Below, one piece after another: positions 1-9,451 of a DNA stretch of 64,000 nt; position 1 is the first letter of the stretch, and each line of letters starts with the position of its first letter. The DNA is from Morella rubra (Eukaryota > Streptophyta > Magnoliopsida > Fagales > Myricaceae), in assembly GCA_003952965.2 (NCBI GenBank), contig CM025856.1, positions 19,684,053-19,748,052 on the forward strand, written 5' to 3'. Position numbers and translations under genes: made by a program. The notes beneath the pieces were generated by a model. That model was not told where the DNA came from, searched no databases, and worked only from the letters and a program-made list of their open reading frames with translations.

Positions 1-1490
1 AGAATGACAAAAATTAACAGAGTAATTTAGCGCCTTTTTTTTTTTTCCATTTGTATCTTTTACTACACTTCTATTAATTGCACAAAAAAATAAATATAAA
101 CAGAAAATAGTTAATGACATTCTCGTGGAAAGATGAACACTTCAAAGGAAAAAGTAAAAAGAAGAAAAAAAAAATGACAAGTGTAAACAAAATTTATTTA
201 AAATTTTCACATCGGTTTTATTGCGCTATATCAATTAAAGTTAACAAAACTACAAAAAAATCAATAACAATTTAAAAAATATAAAAAATAAAAACCAAAC
301 CAAGGTGAAGGAGCCACGAGGGGTGGCAGCGAGCCACTACTGGTCCTCCTTGGAGAAGGGGTGGCCGGGAGCTACAGATGAAAACCTAAGGATAAAAAAA
401 ATGCAGATGAGAAGTTACCATGTATCAAAGATGGAAAGTCTGGTAATTTAGGATTCACAAAGTGCAGATGGTAATTGATAGATGAGAATTGAATTTTCCT
501 CAGACAAAAACAAAGGAGAAGCGTCAAGGTTAACATCGCGAAACCATCTCTTTGGATGTTAATGTAGAGGCTTTGACATTGTCTTGGTGGAGGTCGCTCT
601 CCACTCTCCTGTGACAGACCACCCAAATCGTCAAGTGCCTGGTTGGGGACGGGTCTGGTGAAACAATTTCACCGCAGGCAACGGTCAAGGACTCTTGTTG
701 TGTTAGTCTCTAGGCTTGATTTTTTCCTTCCTAGCAATTTAGCTTATGTTCGGTTGAGAAATTTTTAGAAGGTTTTGGTCTTGTTTGCAACATATTTGTC
801 TTTTCAATATGCGCTTCGCCCTGATTTTTGAGGAAACTGGTGTTTAAGAAAATTTGCCTAACAATTGTTTGACGAAATGCATGCAGAAGCGACCTACATT
901 AAGAGAGCTGTCAAGAAGAAAATAATCTTTGGTTTGCTCACCGTTGCCAACGCGTTGCCCTTAATCTGAGCAACAGAGCTGAATGGCGTGACGCTTATTT
1001 AACCCTAGTAAAAGTTGGATACGTGGATGTCTAGGTTGGTCAGGCTTGGACCTGCACAATGAGGACAATGGGAGTTCAGAGGTAATCTGAAAGCATCTGT
1101 CGGGTAATGTTGCTTCACCAGATCTGTATTTGTTTTTAATTAAACATTTTGCACAAGAATTTGATGATGATGCGTAGAGTGATCTCTTTTGACCCTTTTT
1201 GTAAAGGTGTCGATGTTGTTTTACGATAAATGTAGACAGTAGACAAAAAGCACTTTTAGGCGGACAAAACATGTAAACATGCAAATCATAAAATAATGAA
1301 AGGTAAAAGAAATGAACAGAAAAAAAAAAATCTTTAATAAAGTTTATGTAGCACGTTCCCATTCTATTTTTATTTGTTTGACTTTTGACCTTTTCTTGTT
1401 CTTGACTTTTGATTCAGACACGCTCCGGGTGAGTCAAATACTCACTCCTCAGCACTGTTTTTATTCGAAAATATTTGAATATAGTAATAT
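1..1490. other. Gene-free left edge
   Basis: I see no supported gene here. The stretch is AT-rich with poly-A and poly-T runs, apart from a short GC-richer block near 305-370 that reads like the GC-rich block at 1755-2092. The open frames on both strands are short, lack recognisable motifs and overlap low-complexity sequence. The extracellular half expected for a CKI1-type kinase, which should lie upstream of 2910, is not recognisable here. Confidence 0.5.
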
Positions 1491-1650
1491 TATACATCAT
1501 ACTCAAATCAGACTTTTAACCGACTCTATGCATACGTGGCATCATTTGGATTGTGAGTTTTATTTATCAATTATGTTTTTTTAAAAAAAATATAGATGGA
1601 TGACACGTATATATAAGTCTGTTAAAAGTCTGATTTGAATGTGGTGTATA
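1491..1650. repeat. MITE-like foldback element
   Basis: The ends form an imperfect inverted repeat of roughly 45 bp. The core CAAATCAGACTTTTAAC near 1503 is matched by its exact reverse complement at 1621-1637, and the similarity extends outward to TATACA-type ends and inward to an ATACGTG motif on both arms. No coding capacity lies between the arms. The size of about 160 bp and the structure fit a miniature inverted-repeat transposable element. A TA target duplication is possible but trivial in this AT-rich setting, so I leave the superfamily open. Confidence 0.6.
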
Positions 1651-1754
1651 TCATTATTTCATGTTTTATGTGTACAGCCAATTTTTATAAGTGTTTGACT
1701 GCAAAATTTTCAAATTTAATTTCATTTTTTAAAATTGGGGTTGTTTTGTTGAAG

Positions 1755-2092
1755 AGGGAGAGAGACAATTTTTTGTCGCTTGGATCCGTGGCTGCCAACC
1801 GCAGCTCCACCTTGGCGCGGCCCACCAGCAGTGACACCTCGTGGCCTTGAGGCCACGGGCAGCTGCTGTATCCGTGGGAAGTGCCGTGGCCCCACACAGC
1901 CAGCCGCGGCCTCTATTGGCCCCGGGGTTGCTTGTCGATGACTTGCCAAATTGTGGCTCGTCGGGGTCGCTCGTCGGCTGGAGGTGAGGGAAGGGGCGGC
2001 TGCCCATTTGGTCTACAAACAGCACATGAGGCTAGACAAATGGGTCAGGGTATTGGGCCAAAAACCCTACCCTGCCATGTACGGATTTTTTA
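1755..2092. repeat. GC-rich island of repeat character
   Basis: About 340 bp of clearly higher GC sits abruptly in AT-rich DNA, with repeated GTGGC/GCCAC words and a near-palindrome around 1850 (GTGGCCTTGAGGCCAC). Open frames cross it on both strands, as expected from composition alone, and none resembles a known protein. Such islands often lie inside non-autonomous plant transposons. I see no terminal repeats that would prove this. Confidence 0.35.
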
Positions 2093-2909
2093 AAAACATG
2101 AGTTGACTTTTTTATGTAATTTGGGCCCAGAGAAATTTGTTTTAAGGCCTGGAGGTTCTTTTAAAATGAAAGATACATCGATCTTGAGAATAAAAAAAAA
2201 AAACTCTGTCGGCATACCTTTGGTAGGGATTATTTTTTCTTCTTAAAGGGTCACTGAAACGGAACGCCAGGAAATTGGAGTCTTTTTGTTGTAGCATGAA
2301 AGAAGACAGTTTCTGAAATAGCTTTCTTATGAAAATCTTTGTTAGCTAAGTTCATGTGTTTCGAATCTATAGTAGATCCTCTAGATTAGGGGTGGTGCAG
2401 TTTCACTTTTAATTTTGCGAAAATTTGTGTCTATTCGGATTACACATAAAAAACTGCGAAAATAAAAATGTAAAAAAGTACACAAAGGGAGGCCGACCCA
2501 TTATTTTCTTATGAAGCCTCGGCGAGCATTGACTGATTATATTGGAAAGATATAGGGGGCAATTTGATGAAATAAAACTTATGGAGAGTCATTTCATTAT
2601 TGGTCATAAATATTTTGAAACAGGTTAGGAATTACTGTCGACTTTGGGCCTTTCCTTAAGTGGGCGATGATGAAAAAAATGTGTTGTTGTTTTTTTTTTG
2701 TCTTTGAACAAAGGAATACAATCACTATCAAGAGCTCCAATGAGAGATTTATGGCTTTTATTTTTTAGCAGAGGTCGTATTACTCCAGAGCTCAATGATG
2801 CTAATTTAGTTTAGATAACTAATTGGGGTTCAACTGTTCATGTACTTATTTTCCACTTTTATATTTTGTTTTTCAGGTGTGTATTTTAGCTCTTCTGCAA
2901 TATAGATAA
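2093..2909. other. Non-coding stretch before the kinase remnant
   Basis: No gene is supported. The sequence is AT-rich. A pyrimidine stretch ending in TTTTTCAG near 2875 could be the old splice acceptor for the first surviving kinase exon, but the frame just after it contains a stop (TAA at 2907). Confidence 0.4.
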
Positions 2910-3442
2910 GTCAATCTTGTCCACAAAGACAGGAAAATGGCATTGTTGCTCCTTATAGCTGTCATCTCTACAATGGTGGTTTCCATCTTAAGTGTTGTAT
3001 TTATAGTCGTTAGAACTGCCAAAAGAGAGATGCACTTGTGTGCCGCGCTCATCAAACAGATGGAAACAACTCAACAAGCAGAGCGGAAAAGTATGAACAA
3101 AAGTCAAGCATTTGCTAGTGCCAGCCATGATATTCGTGCTTCATTGGCGGGTCTTATTGGATTTATAGAAATATGCTACGATGAAGTTGCCCCTGGTTCC
3201 GGGTTAGATATAAATTTAAGACAGATGGATACTTGTGCAAAGGACTTACTAGGTAGCATTTGATGACTAATTAGTCTCTCTTTATTGCTCCAAGTAAATT
3301 GTTGATGCCTGTATTGATTGATATACTTGTTCAGGTATACTGAACTCTATCCTGGATACAAGCAAAATCGAAGCAGGAAAGATGCTGCTAGAAGAAGAGG
3401 AATTTGATTTGGCCCAACTTCTTGAGGATGTAGTTGATTTAT
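2910..3442 (+). pseudogene. CKI1-like fragment: membrane segment and phospho-His region
   Basis: Two exons remain. The first, ending at 3252 before GTAGCA, encodes a hydrophobic membrane helix (MALLLLIAVISTMVVSIL from 2937), then REMHLCAALIKQME and the dimerisation/phosphoacceptor box with SHDIR, whose His would be phosphorylated. The second, 3335 to 3442, follows a TTCAG acceptor and reads [15 protein letters not shown], the second helix of HisKA, then DVVDL, where the transposon begins. The ATG at 2937 is only an internal methionine of the family; the frame above it has a stop at 2907. The exon order and the intron between the two pieces show this is a genomic relic, not a retrocopy. Confidence 0.85.
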
Positions 3443-3834
3443 GGGTTCGGTTATGGTGCTGAGATTTAATATTCTGATAGATGTTGATGGACGACTGAGA
3501 TTAAATTTTCCAGATCTAATGGCTACAAAAAAGGCCACGTCATTTAATGAATTTTGACCCGCGCTCGACCCGTTTGCCCCATGCCTGACCCATTTTCTTA
3601 TAACCCAGATTACCTGACCCAGCAAAAAATTCAAACCCAACTTCTTTGCTGAATCTGATTTTCGTCGCATAGCTCCATCATCGAAGCGCCGCCTAGCTTC
3701 GCCGCCAGCTTCGTCGCGCAGCCCATCTCCGTCGGTCCCAGCCCAGTTCGTCGTTGATTTTGGTTTGGATCCAAAGAAGGTTCCCTCTCTCTCTCTCTCT
3801 TCTCTCTCTCGTTCTTGATTTATTTAGGGAGTTC
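3443..3834 (+). repeat. Left terminal inverted repeat of the Pack-MULE-like element
   Basis: It pairs with about 7310-7667 read in reverse. Shared landmarks in order are TTATGGTGCTGAG, GATGTTGATGG, the CATTTAATGAATTTTGACCC block, the CCATCTCCGTCG/CCAGCCCAGTT block, ATCCAAAGAAGGTTCC, a CT run and TCTTGATTTATTTAGGG. The two arms differ at many sites, so the element is not recent. Confidence 0.75.
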
Positions 3835-5446
3835 TTTTGGTGGTCGCTGTTTGCTTTGTTTTTTAGCTAGAGTTCTGTTGCATCAAGACAGACCAGACAG
3901 GAAATATTCTCATTAGGAGACAGCTAGAATTACTTGATTAATTAATGGGCTTTTACTTTGCTGGGTTCATTCGTTCAAAATCGTGCGAAGGAGCCAGGGG
4001 TACTTGGAATTTGGGTTTGTTGATCATACATTTGCACTGCTGACACGTATAGCCTGTTTTCCAAGACTTGATGAGATTTTGGATTAGTTGGCCAGAAATT
4101 TTTAAAAATGGAAAAAAAGAAAAAATTTCTTCTATGTTATGCGAAATGCTATTGCAACTTATTCGTGTCGAAAGTCTGTGTCAAGTGCATCACTATTTTG
4201 GTGAAATGGTAATACTAACCGTTGTGCAATAGAATTGGAAGTATGGAGTCCCTTATTGATTTAGTTCTGAGATTTTGAATTGCTATTATTCTCAGTTAAT
4301 AAGCAAGTATGGGAAAGCATTGAGGGCTACCGAAGAGAGGGTGAAGGAACTCAAGTCTCAATAGAAATAGTTTGTTGCAGGTAATGGCGAAAAACCTTCA
4401 TGTAAAGCAAAATCTATAAGCTATTGCGACCTGTGAAACGGATTATGTTTAAATAAAGGGTTGAATGTGTTATACCTTGTGGGCATTCATCTTATGTTTT
4501 CTTTTTCTGCATCTTTTCCTAAATTAGTGCAGAGCACCGTTTGGCTTGGAAATATCATCAGACTCGAACAAATTGAACACAAGAGTACTGTTTTCCTTCT
4601 TGCTTTGTTGTTGTGGATGGGGTTGACCATCTTCTCAGAACTTAAAAAGGTGGAAAAGCTCAAGGTGATTTTGGAATAGGAATTACTTTTCCCTGTTGCT
4701 TTTGTTTGTTCTGAAACTGTTCCGGAATGCAAGGCCAAGAAAGTTGTTTTCTCAATAATCTAGTGCGCTCGAGGCCTGCATTCATCAATACAACCAAGAT
4801 GGAGAATTCGGCAATCTTTACTCTCTTAAGAAATTGAGATGATGTATGTAGATCAGTTCACCATCAATGATGTACAAAAGTTTGGCAAGAGCATTAATAT
4901 TATTAAAAGGACGTACGTGTCACCAACTGAGTTCTTATTTTAGTTCACCAACATCAGTTGGGTTTGAATATAGAGCATATTCTAGGCTGAATATGTTCTC
5001 TGTTGATCCAACAAATTTTATAAACTACTGAGCAATCATCTTACCAATATTTGTACATTCAGTGAGGGAATTAGCTTGCGAGTGACTTATTCGTCCACAA
5101 AATGAAGATGAAAAACAAGTCTTTGAATTTATTGACGAGTTAATTCATGTCTCAATTATCTACATTGAGTACATATCAAAGGTGATCATCGAACTGTCCA
5201 TGAGCAATTTCGTACATCATACTAAATACTAAACCAAGAAATCAACATTACAAATAAATAAGAAAACAACAAAGTCTGCCTTAACCATAAAGAGCAGCTA
5301 ATACCATCGAAACAAATATGCAACGATCTAGTGACTACAATGAACTCTCAGCTAATATGGTTGTGTTCCAAGTTGTTCCCCAGCTTCTATATTAAAGATT
5401 GTTGGATCAAGCTTCCAAGGAATTGGGCATTGCTATTGCTGAGAGT
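3835..5446. other. Unassigned interior of the Pack-MULE-like element
   Basis: I see no convincing gene in these 1.6 kb. A small + frame at 4461-4679 has a hydrophobic stretch followed by a Lys/Glu-rich tail, and a segment near 4310-4365 reads like a short coiled-coil exon (ALRATEERVKELKS). Either could be a further captured host fragment, but I recognise no family. Confidence 0.35.
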
Positions 5447-6444
5447 TCATTCAGATGAGAGCTTCTGCTTCTTCCACTTGTTTGCGGCTTCCAATATCAA
5501 GATTTGTGGTTTGAGTTTCCTCTGGGAAAAGGTAGTCAATGTACTCCTCGTACCTGTCACAAGAAAGACTGTTAAACAAAAAAACATGAAAGACCATGAA
5601 GAACAATCAAAACTGCACCAGAATCCAATCCATTGACTAGAAATTTTTATGGCCCAAGTAACCATGACAACTGTCTGTGAGACGCCAAATGAATGAATTG
5701 AAACATGAGCTTCAAAAATGTTTCATTGAGGCAATTATATCCTTGTCAGACCCAACTCCGAATTTAAATCTAGCACTGCCATGAGTATCAAGGTAGGCTG
5801 GAGATAAATCCTAAAAGCAGGGATTGTGGACAATCAATCTGTTAGTAAAAGTAACATGCTCCTGGCTCATGCATACAGTTTTAGCCCCAAGTTACAAAGA
5901 TTTTACGCCTAGCCTAAGGTTCATTGGTGAATATGAAAATGACAACCTTAATGTTCATCACTGTGAAAACTAGTTAGTTGGTTAGACATACCCAGCAGGC
6001 CTTCTTCAGTAACAATCTGCCTCCTCTTTTTGAGCTTCATCGGTAGCTGAGCCTGGACTAAACAAACATCACCAAGCTCGCCAAAACTACTCTCCATGTT
6101 CATTCACTCTTCCAACGACATTGCTCTCTCTTCCTTCATTTCTGGAGCAGATGTTTTAAAGTAGTTGATAGCCTTCTCAAAAACTCCTGATCCATGGAAA
6201 ACAAAGAAACAAAATGTAAGGCATGTTTTATTTGGCGATGAAATTCAAAATAACCGTGTGACAAATTAAGAAGAGGAAACAATAAGATTTTTGCCACACT
6301 GCTTACTTCTTGCACGCTGAATGCATGGCTTCTTTTCTTCGTGAGGATTTTCTTCGCTATTATCTTCTGTCAATCTAAATCGCCATTGTCCTCCATAGCA
6401 GATACCTCAAACTTCGCGTAGCTTATCCACAGAATGAGCTTCAC
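5447..6444 (-). pseudogene. Captured piece of a crooked-neck-like splicing factor gene
   Basis: Three exons from the 3' end of a CRNKL1/CLF-type gene (HAT-repeat protein of the spliceosomal NineTeen complex) lie in order with introns. They are 6307-6444 (WISYAKFEVSAMED), 5992-6186 (VFEKAINYF, SAPEMKEERAM, FGELGDV, LKKRRQIVTE) and 5447-5553 (YEEYIDYLFPEETQTTNL, then the family's C-terminal end with its stop). Splice signals survive at the exon edges. Damage includes stops inside the first two pieces and a small deletion after TTNL. Retained introns show capture from genomic DNA. The functional donor should sit elsewhere in the genome. Confidence 0.8.
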
Positions 6445-6638
6445 CTATTTTATCAGCAGTCAAACACGGACAGCAACAAGAACAAGGATAATAAACAATC
6501 AATGATGAAAGCAGTATAGAAGACCAAGAATATCGACAGAAAACAAACAGAACTCATAGATTTTTTTAAAGAAAATGAAAATAAAAACAAGAATATTAAC
6601 CAATTTAAGAAAAAGGACTATCAGAGAAATGGAATTAC

Positions 6639-7037
6639 CTGCTAACATAACCAGTGTCAAGCATCCAATCTGTAGGAATATGAAAATCTTTATATCTTCT
6701 CGTCGCGGATTCTCTCAGTCGCGAAAGATTGTACACACCGTGCTCTAATCTGTAGAGTTTATATCAATTAACAAAAATCAGAGAAGGTACATTTGAAAGA
6801 AAAACCAACCAAATAAAGATTACGATTCTTTAGATTAAAATAGAATTGTGCATACTTTTCGAGCAAAGCCTGCATTTTCTTGAGAGCTGGAACGTATGGC
6901 TGGCGGGCACTGTCACGGAAGGAAGTAGCCTCGGATTTGAGTTTCTTGAGATCACAGTAAGCGAATGCAGCCTCGCGCAGTGCATCCGCCTTTTGCTCAG
7001 GCCAATCGAAGTGCTTCAGCACTGCTGTCTCGTCTAC
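6639..7037 (-). pseudogene. Captured piece of a CHUP1-like gene
   Basis: Two exons of a CHLOROPLAST UNUSUAL POSITIONING 1-type gene (actin-associated outer-envelope protein in chloroplast movement) are read on the minus strand: 6856-7037 (VDETAVLKHFDWPEQKADAL, CDLKKLKSEA, ARQPYVPALKKMQALLEK) and 6639-6749 (VYNLSRLRESATRRYK, PTDWMLDTGYVS). The intron between them keeps GT and AG borders, and a further donor follows at 6638. This is a small internal slice of the donor gene. It lies beside, and in the same direction as, the crooked-neck piece, so it was probably acquired by the same element in a separate event. Confidence 0.85.
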
Positions 7038-7309
7038 CTAAACACAATTACTAATCAGATCTCAAGGGAAAAAAAGAAAAGAAAGTGTTCACCTCTTTGA
7101 CAATATTAACCAATTTAATCTTCCATTTTTTATTTATCTTTCTTGTAAATAGGTCTCAGTTGGCAACCTTTATTCTTCTACGGCCATTACAAATTCCGAA
7201 GACCAGTAGCTTTCGTCGTCTAGAGATCCTAAGAGATAAAACAAAGAACTCCCTAAATCCTCATATTGTTTTCCCTTCTAATACACTTCCTCAGCAACCA
7301 AACAGATTA

Positions 7310-7667
7310 TACCCCTAAATAAATCAAGAACGAGAGTCAAAGCTAGAGAGAGAGAGAGAGGAACCTTCTTTGGATACAAAACAAAATCACCGACGGAACT
7401 GGGCTGGGAGCGACGGAGATGGGCAGCGACGGTGCTGGAGCTGTGGCAAAACGGAACCTCGAATGGAACTTGGAATTTTCTGCAAAATGGGTCATGTAAT
7501 CTGGGTTATGAGGAAAACGGGTCAGGCATGGGGCAAACAGGTTGAGCGCGGGTCAAAATTCATTAAATGACGTGGCCTTGTTTGTAACCATGGGATTTGA
7601 AAAATTTAATCCTAGCCATCCATCAGCATCTATCAGCACATTAACCCTCAGCACCATAACTTAACCC
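7310..7667 (-). repeat. Right terminal inverted repeat of the Pack-MULE-like element
   Basis: Reverse complement of the left arm, with the same landmarks in order. The similarity resumes for a short stretch (near 7243-7259) inside the arm after an extra block of about 50 bp, suggesting a small insertion in one arm. The outer end, AACCC at 7663-7667, directly abuts kinase sequence that resumes with an acceptor-like GCAG at 7673-7676. Confidence 0.7.
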
Positions 7668-8024
7668 CTCATGCAGATATTGTGTAATTTACTAAGCAAT
7701 GCGGTTAAATTTACTTTTGAGGGGCATGTAACTATTTGAGCTTAGGTTAGGAAACCCAACTTGCAGAATTCAATAATTACTTCTAAACGTAACCGCTTGT
7801 CATGCTTGTTCTATAAGAACAGTCAAGCATATAATGAATTTAAAGCCATGAATTCAGCACAAGAAGATCCTGATGCCTTGGAATATGTATTTGAAGTTGA
7901 TGATACAGGTAAAGGAATTCCAAAAGAGAAGCAAAAACTAGTCTTTGAAAACTATGTTCAATTCAAAGAAATAGCTCTTAGACAAGGAGGCATTGGCTTG
8001 GGACTCGGCATTGTTCAGTCTCTG
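7668..8024 (+). pseudogene. CKI1-like fragment: HATPase N box to G2 box
   Basis: From 7674 the frame reads QILCNLLSNAVKFTFEGH, the N box of a histidine-kinase ATPase. Two in-frame stops follow at 7736-7738 and 7742-7744, where the family has R/W codons. After the variable loop come VFEVDDTGKGIP (G1 box), VFENYVQF (F box) and GIGLGLGIVQSL (G2 box). The exon ends at 8024 with a proper GTACAT donor, and the next exon restarts at 8172. An acceptor-like GCAG at 7673-7676 may mark an old intron border beside the transposon. Confidence 0.88.
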
Positions 8025-8171
8025 GTACATGAACTAACTTGCTTATTGTTCAGTTTCAAACTTAACTTTTGGTGTCAGGGACGTGATTATCTTATTTTGC
8101 TAGTGAGTTAGTCTAATTAGTTACTTTCCCCAGTTTAATGCTAAATCTATTGTTTTTAAATATTGTGCTAG

Positions 8172-9214
8172 GTACGTCTGATGCATGGAGATATAGGATT
8201 TAGAGACAAGGAGATAGGAGAGCAGGGAACTTATTTTAGATTCATTGTTCTACTTGGTATATGTAGAAACGTCTCTTATGAGGATGCAAAAGCAGAAGAC
8301 CTCGAAATGGCAGGTGACACAAATCAATCGTTGGGGCTAACAAGTCACAATGCTAGTCTTGAGATAACTATTCAAAGTCCTAGTCCTGGGATGTGCATAC
8401 GCACTGAGAGTCCAAAGTTGATGATTCACACCCCTAGCCCCAAGAAGAATGCATCGCGTGTTGTCCTCTTGATTCAAGACATGAACGTTAGAGGATGTCA
8501 GAAGAGCTTAGGCGTCAAAGTATCGGTTGTCAAACAATGGGAACATCTTCCTTCTACTCTTGAGAAGATAAAACTTGAGAGAAATCATTCGCATCACAAC
8601 TCTGCAATATCAGATATAAGTTCTCCAAGTGACTACTTAAGCAGGTATGCTTCTGATAACTCCATCACTGTTGAAAAGGAGGTGCCTTTAAGTATCATGG
8701 ATGGATCAGACGACATGCAATCAATGTTCAGAAGGATTACTCCTAGATGGGAATCAAGTTTTGTACTAATAGTGATTGATGCTAGCACTGGACCATTCCC
8801 AGTACTATGCAAGATTGTGGCGGAGTTTAGAAGAGGCCCTCGGAATATTTGTTGTAAGGTTGTCTGGTTGGAGAAACCTACAATGCAAAGCATCATTGTC
8901 AAAGATATCGAAGAGGACTTGATTGATTCAAATGATATCTTCATATCCAAGCCATTTCATGATTCCTGTTTGTATACAGTGGTTAAGACTTCTTCCCGAG
9001 TTTGGAGGTACAGTGCAAGGCAATATAAACCAATGGAAGAGAGAGGGAAGTTCAGATGCTGAAAAAATTCCTAGAGATCCCAATTCATCAAGGAGTCAAT
9101 CTTATAGAGAGAATTCTCCTACTCAGGGGCATTCATGGCAGACAGTACAGTTACAAGACCACGGTGGCAACAGTGAGACTCCTTGCAAAAAAATATGGTC
9201 AACGGTTGAAAATG
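8172..9214 (+). pseudogene. CKI1-like fragment: end of HATPase and linker before receiver
   Basis: It begins after a GTGCTAG acceptor with VRLMHGDIGF, the last strand of the ATPase domain. It continues into the long, Ser-rich linker typical of CKI1 (SRVVLLIQ, LGVKVSVVKQWEHL, VIDASTGPF, CCKVVWL, DIFISKPFH). The open frame runs to 9062, but near 8990 the family sequence LLPEFGGTVQGN moves to the next frame, so one base has been gained or lost. In that second frame the reading stays open right up to the Copia insertion at 9215 and resumes beyond it at 14128. Confidence 0.87.
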
Positions 9215-9451
9215 TGTAGAAATCCCGAGTATCATGGAGGGTGTCTGAGTATCATGGAGTGTGTATAAAATCCCGGGTATTATGGGGTAAGTAGGGATAG
9301 CAATATTTGGAGATATTCAGTATACTTTATTTAGGCTGATTTCAGGAATTATTTCCTTATGTATATATCTTCATGGTTTTATAAATAGAGACGAATGCCT
9401 GTACAATTGATTCATTCAAGCAATATACAAAAGAGTTTTATTCTTTTTTCA
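9215..9451 (+). repeat. 5' LTR of the older Copia
   Basis: Starts TGTAGAAATCC and ends TTCA just before the primer-binding site. It contains a TATAAATAG-like promoter motif near 9381. Its partner is 13891-14127. The preceding 5 bases, AAATG at 9210-9214, are the target duplication. Confidence 0.93.

Larger units (their letters stand above)
3443..7667. mobile_element. Pack-MULE-like DNA element with captured gene pieces
   Basis: A 4.2-kb element has long terminal inverted repeats of about 360-390 bp: GGGTTCGGTTATGGTGCTGAG at the left end matches the reverse complement of the right end, and both arms continue through the same GC-rich block and a CT-rich stretch. It encodes no transposase that I can see. 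Instead it holds exons and introns of two unrelated host genes, both in minus orientation. Long TIRs plus captured host gene pieces are the mark of Pack-MULEs. I find no 9-11 bp target duplication: flanks read TTGATTTAT and CTCATGCAG, and about 35 kinase codons are missing at the junction, so a deletion probably removed it. Another TIR superfamily remains possible. Confidence 0.7.

Noticed and set aside
2937-3263. Open frame that could be a small membrane protein with a SHDIR motif
   Set aside because: It is an internal exon of the CKI1-like pseudogene; the last few residues are read-through past a splice donor.
5447-5665. Minus-strand frame as an independent small protein
   Set aside because: Only its C-terminal end is coding in origin (captured crooked-neck exon); the rest is intron read-through.
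8181-9062. Long open frame that could be an independent gene
   Set aside because: It is the kinase linker exon; it begins after a splice acceptor and family sequence continues in another frame past 8990.
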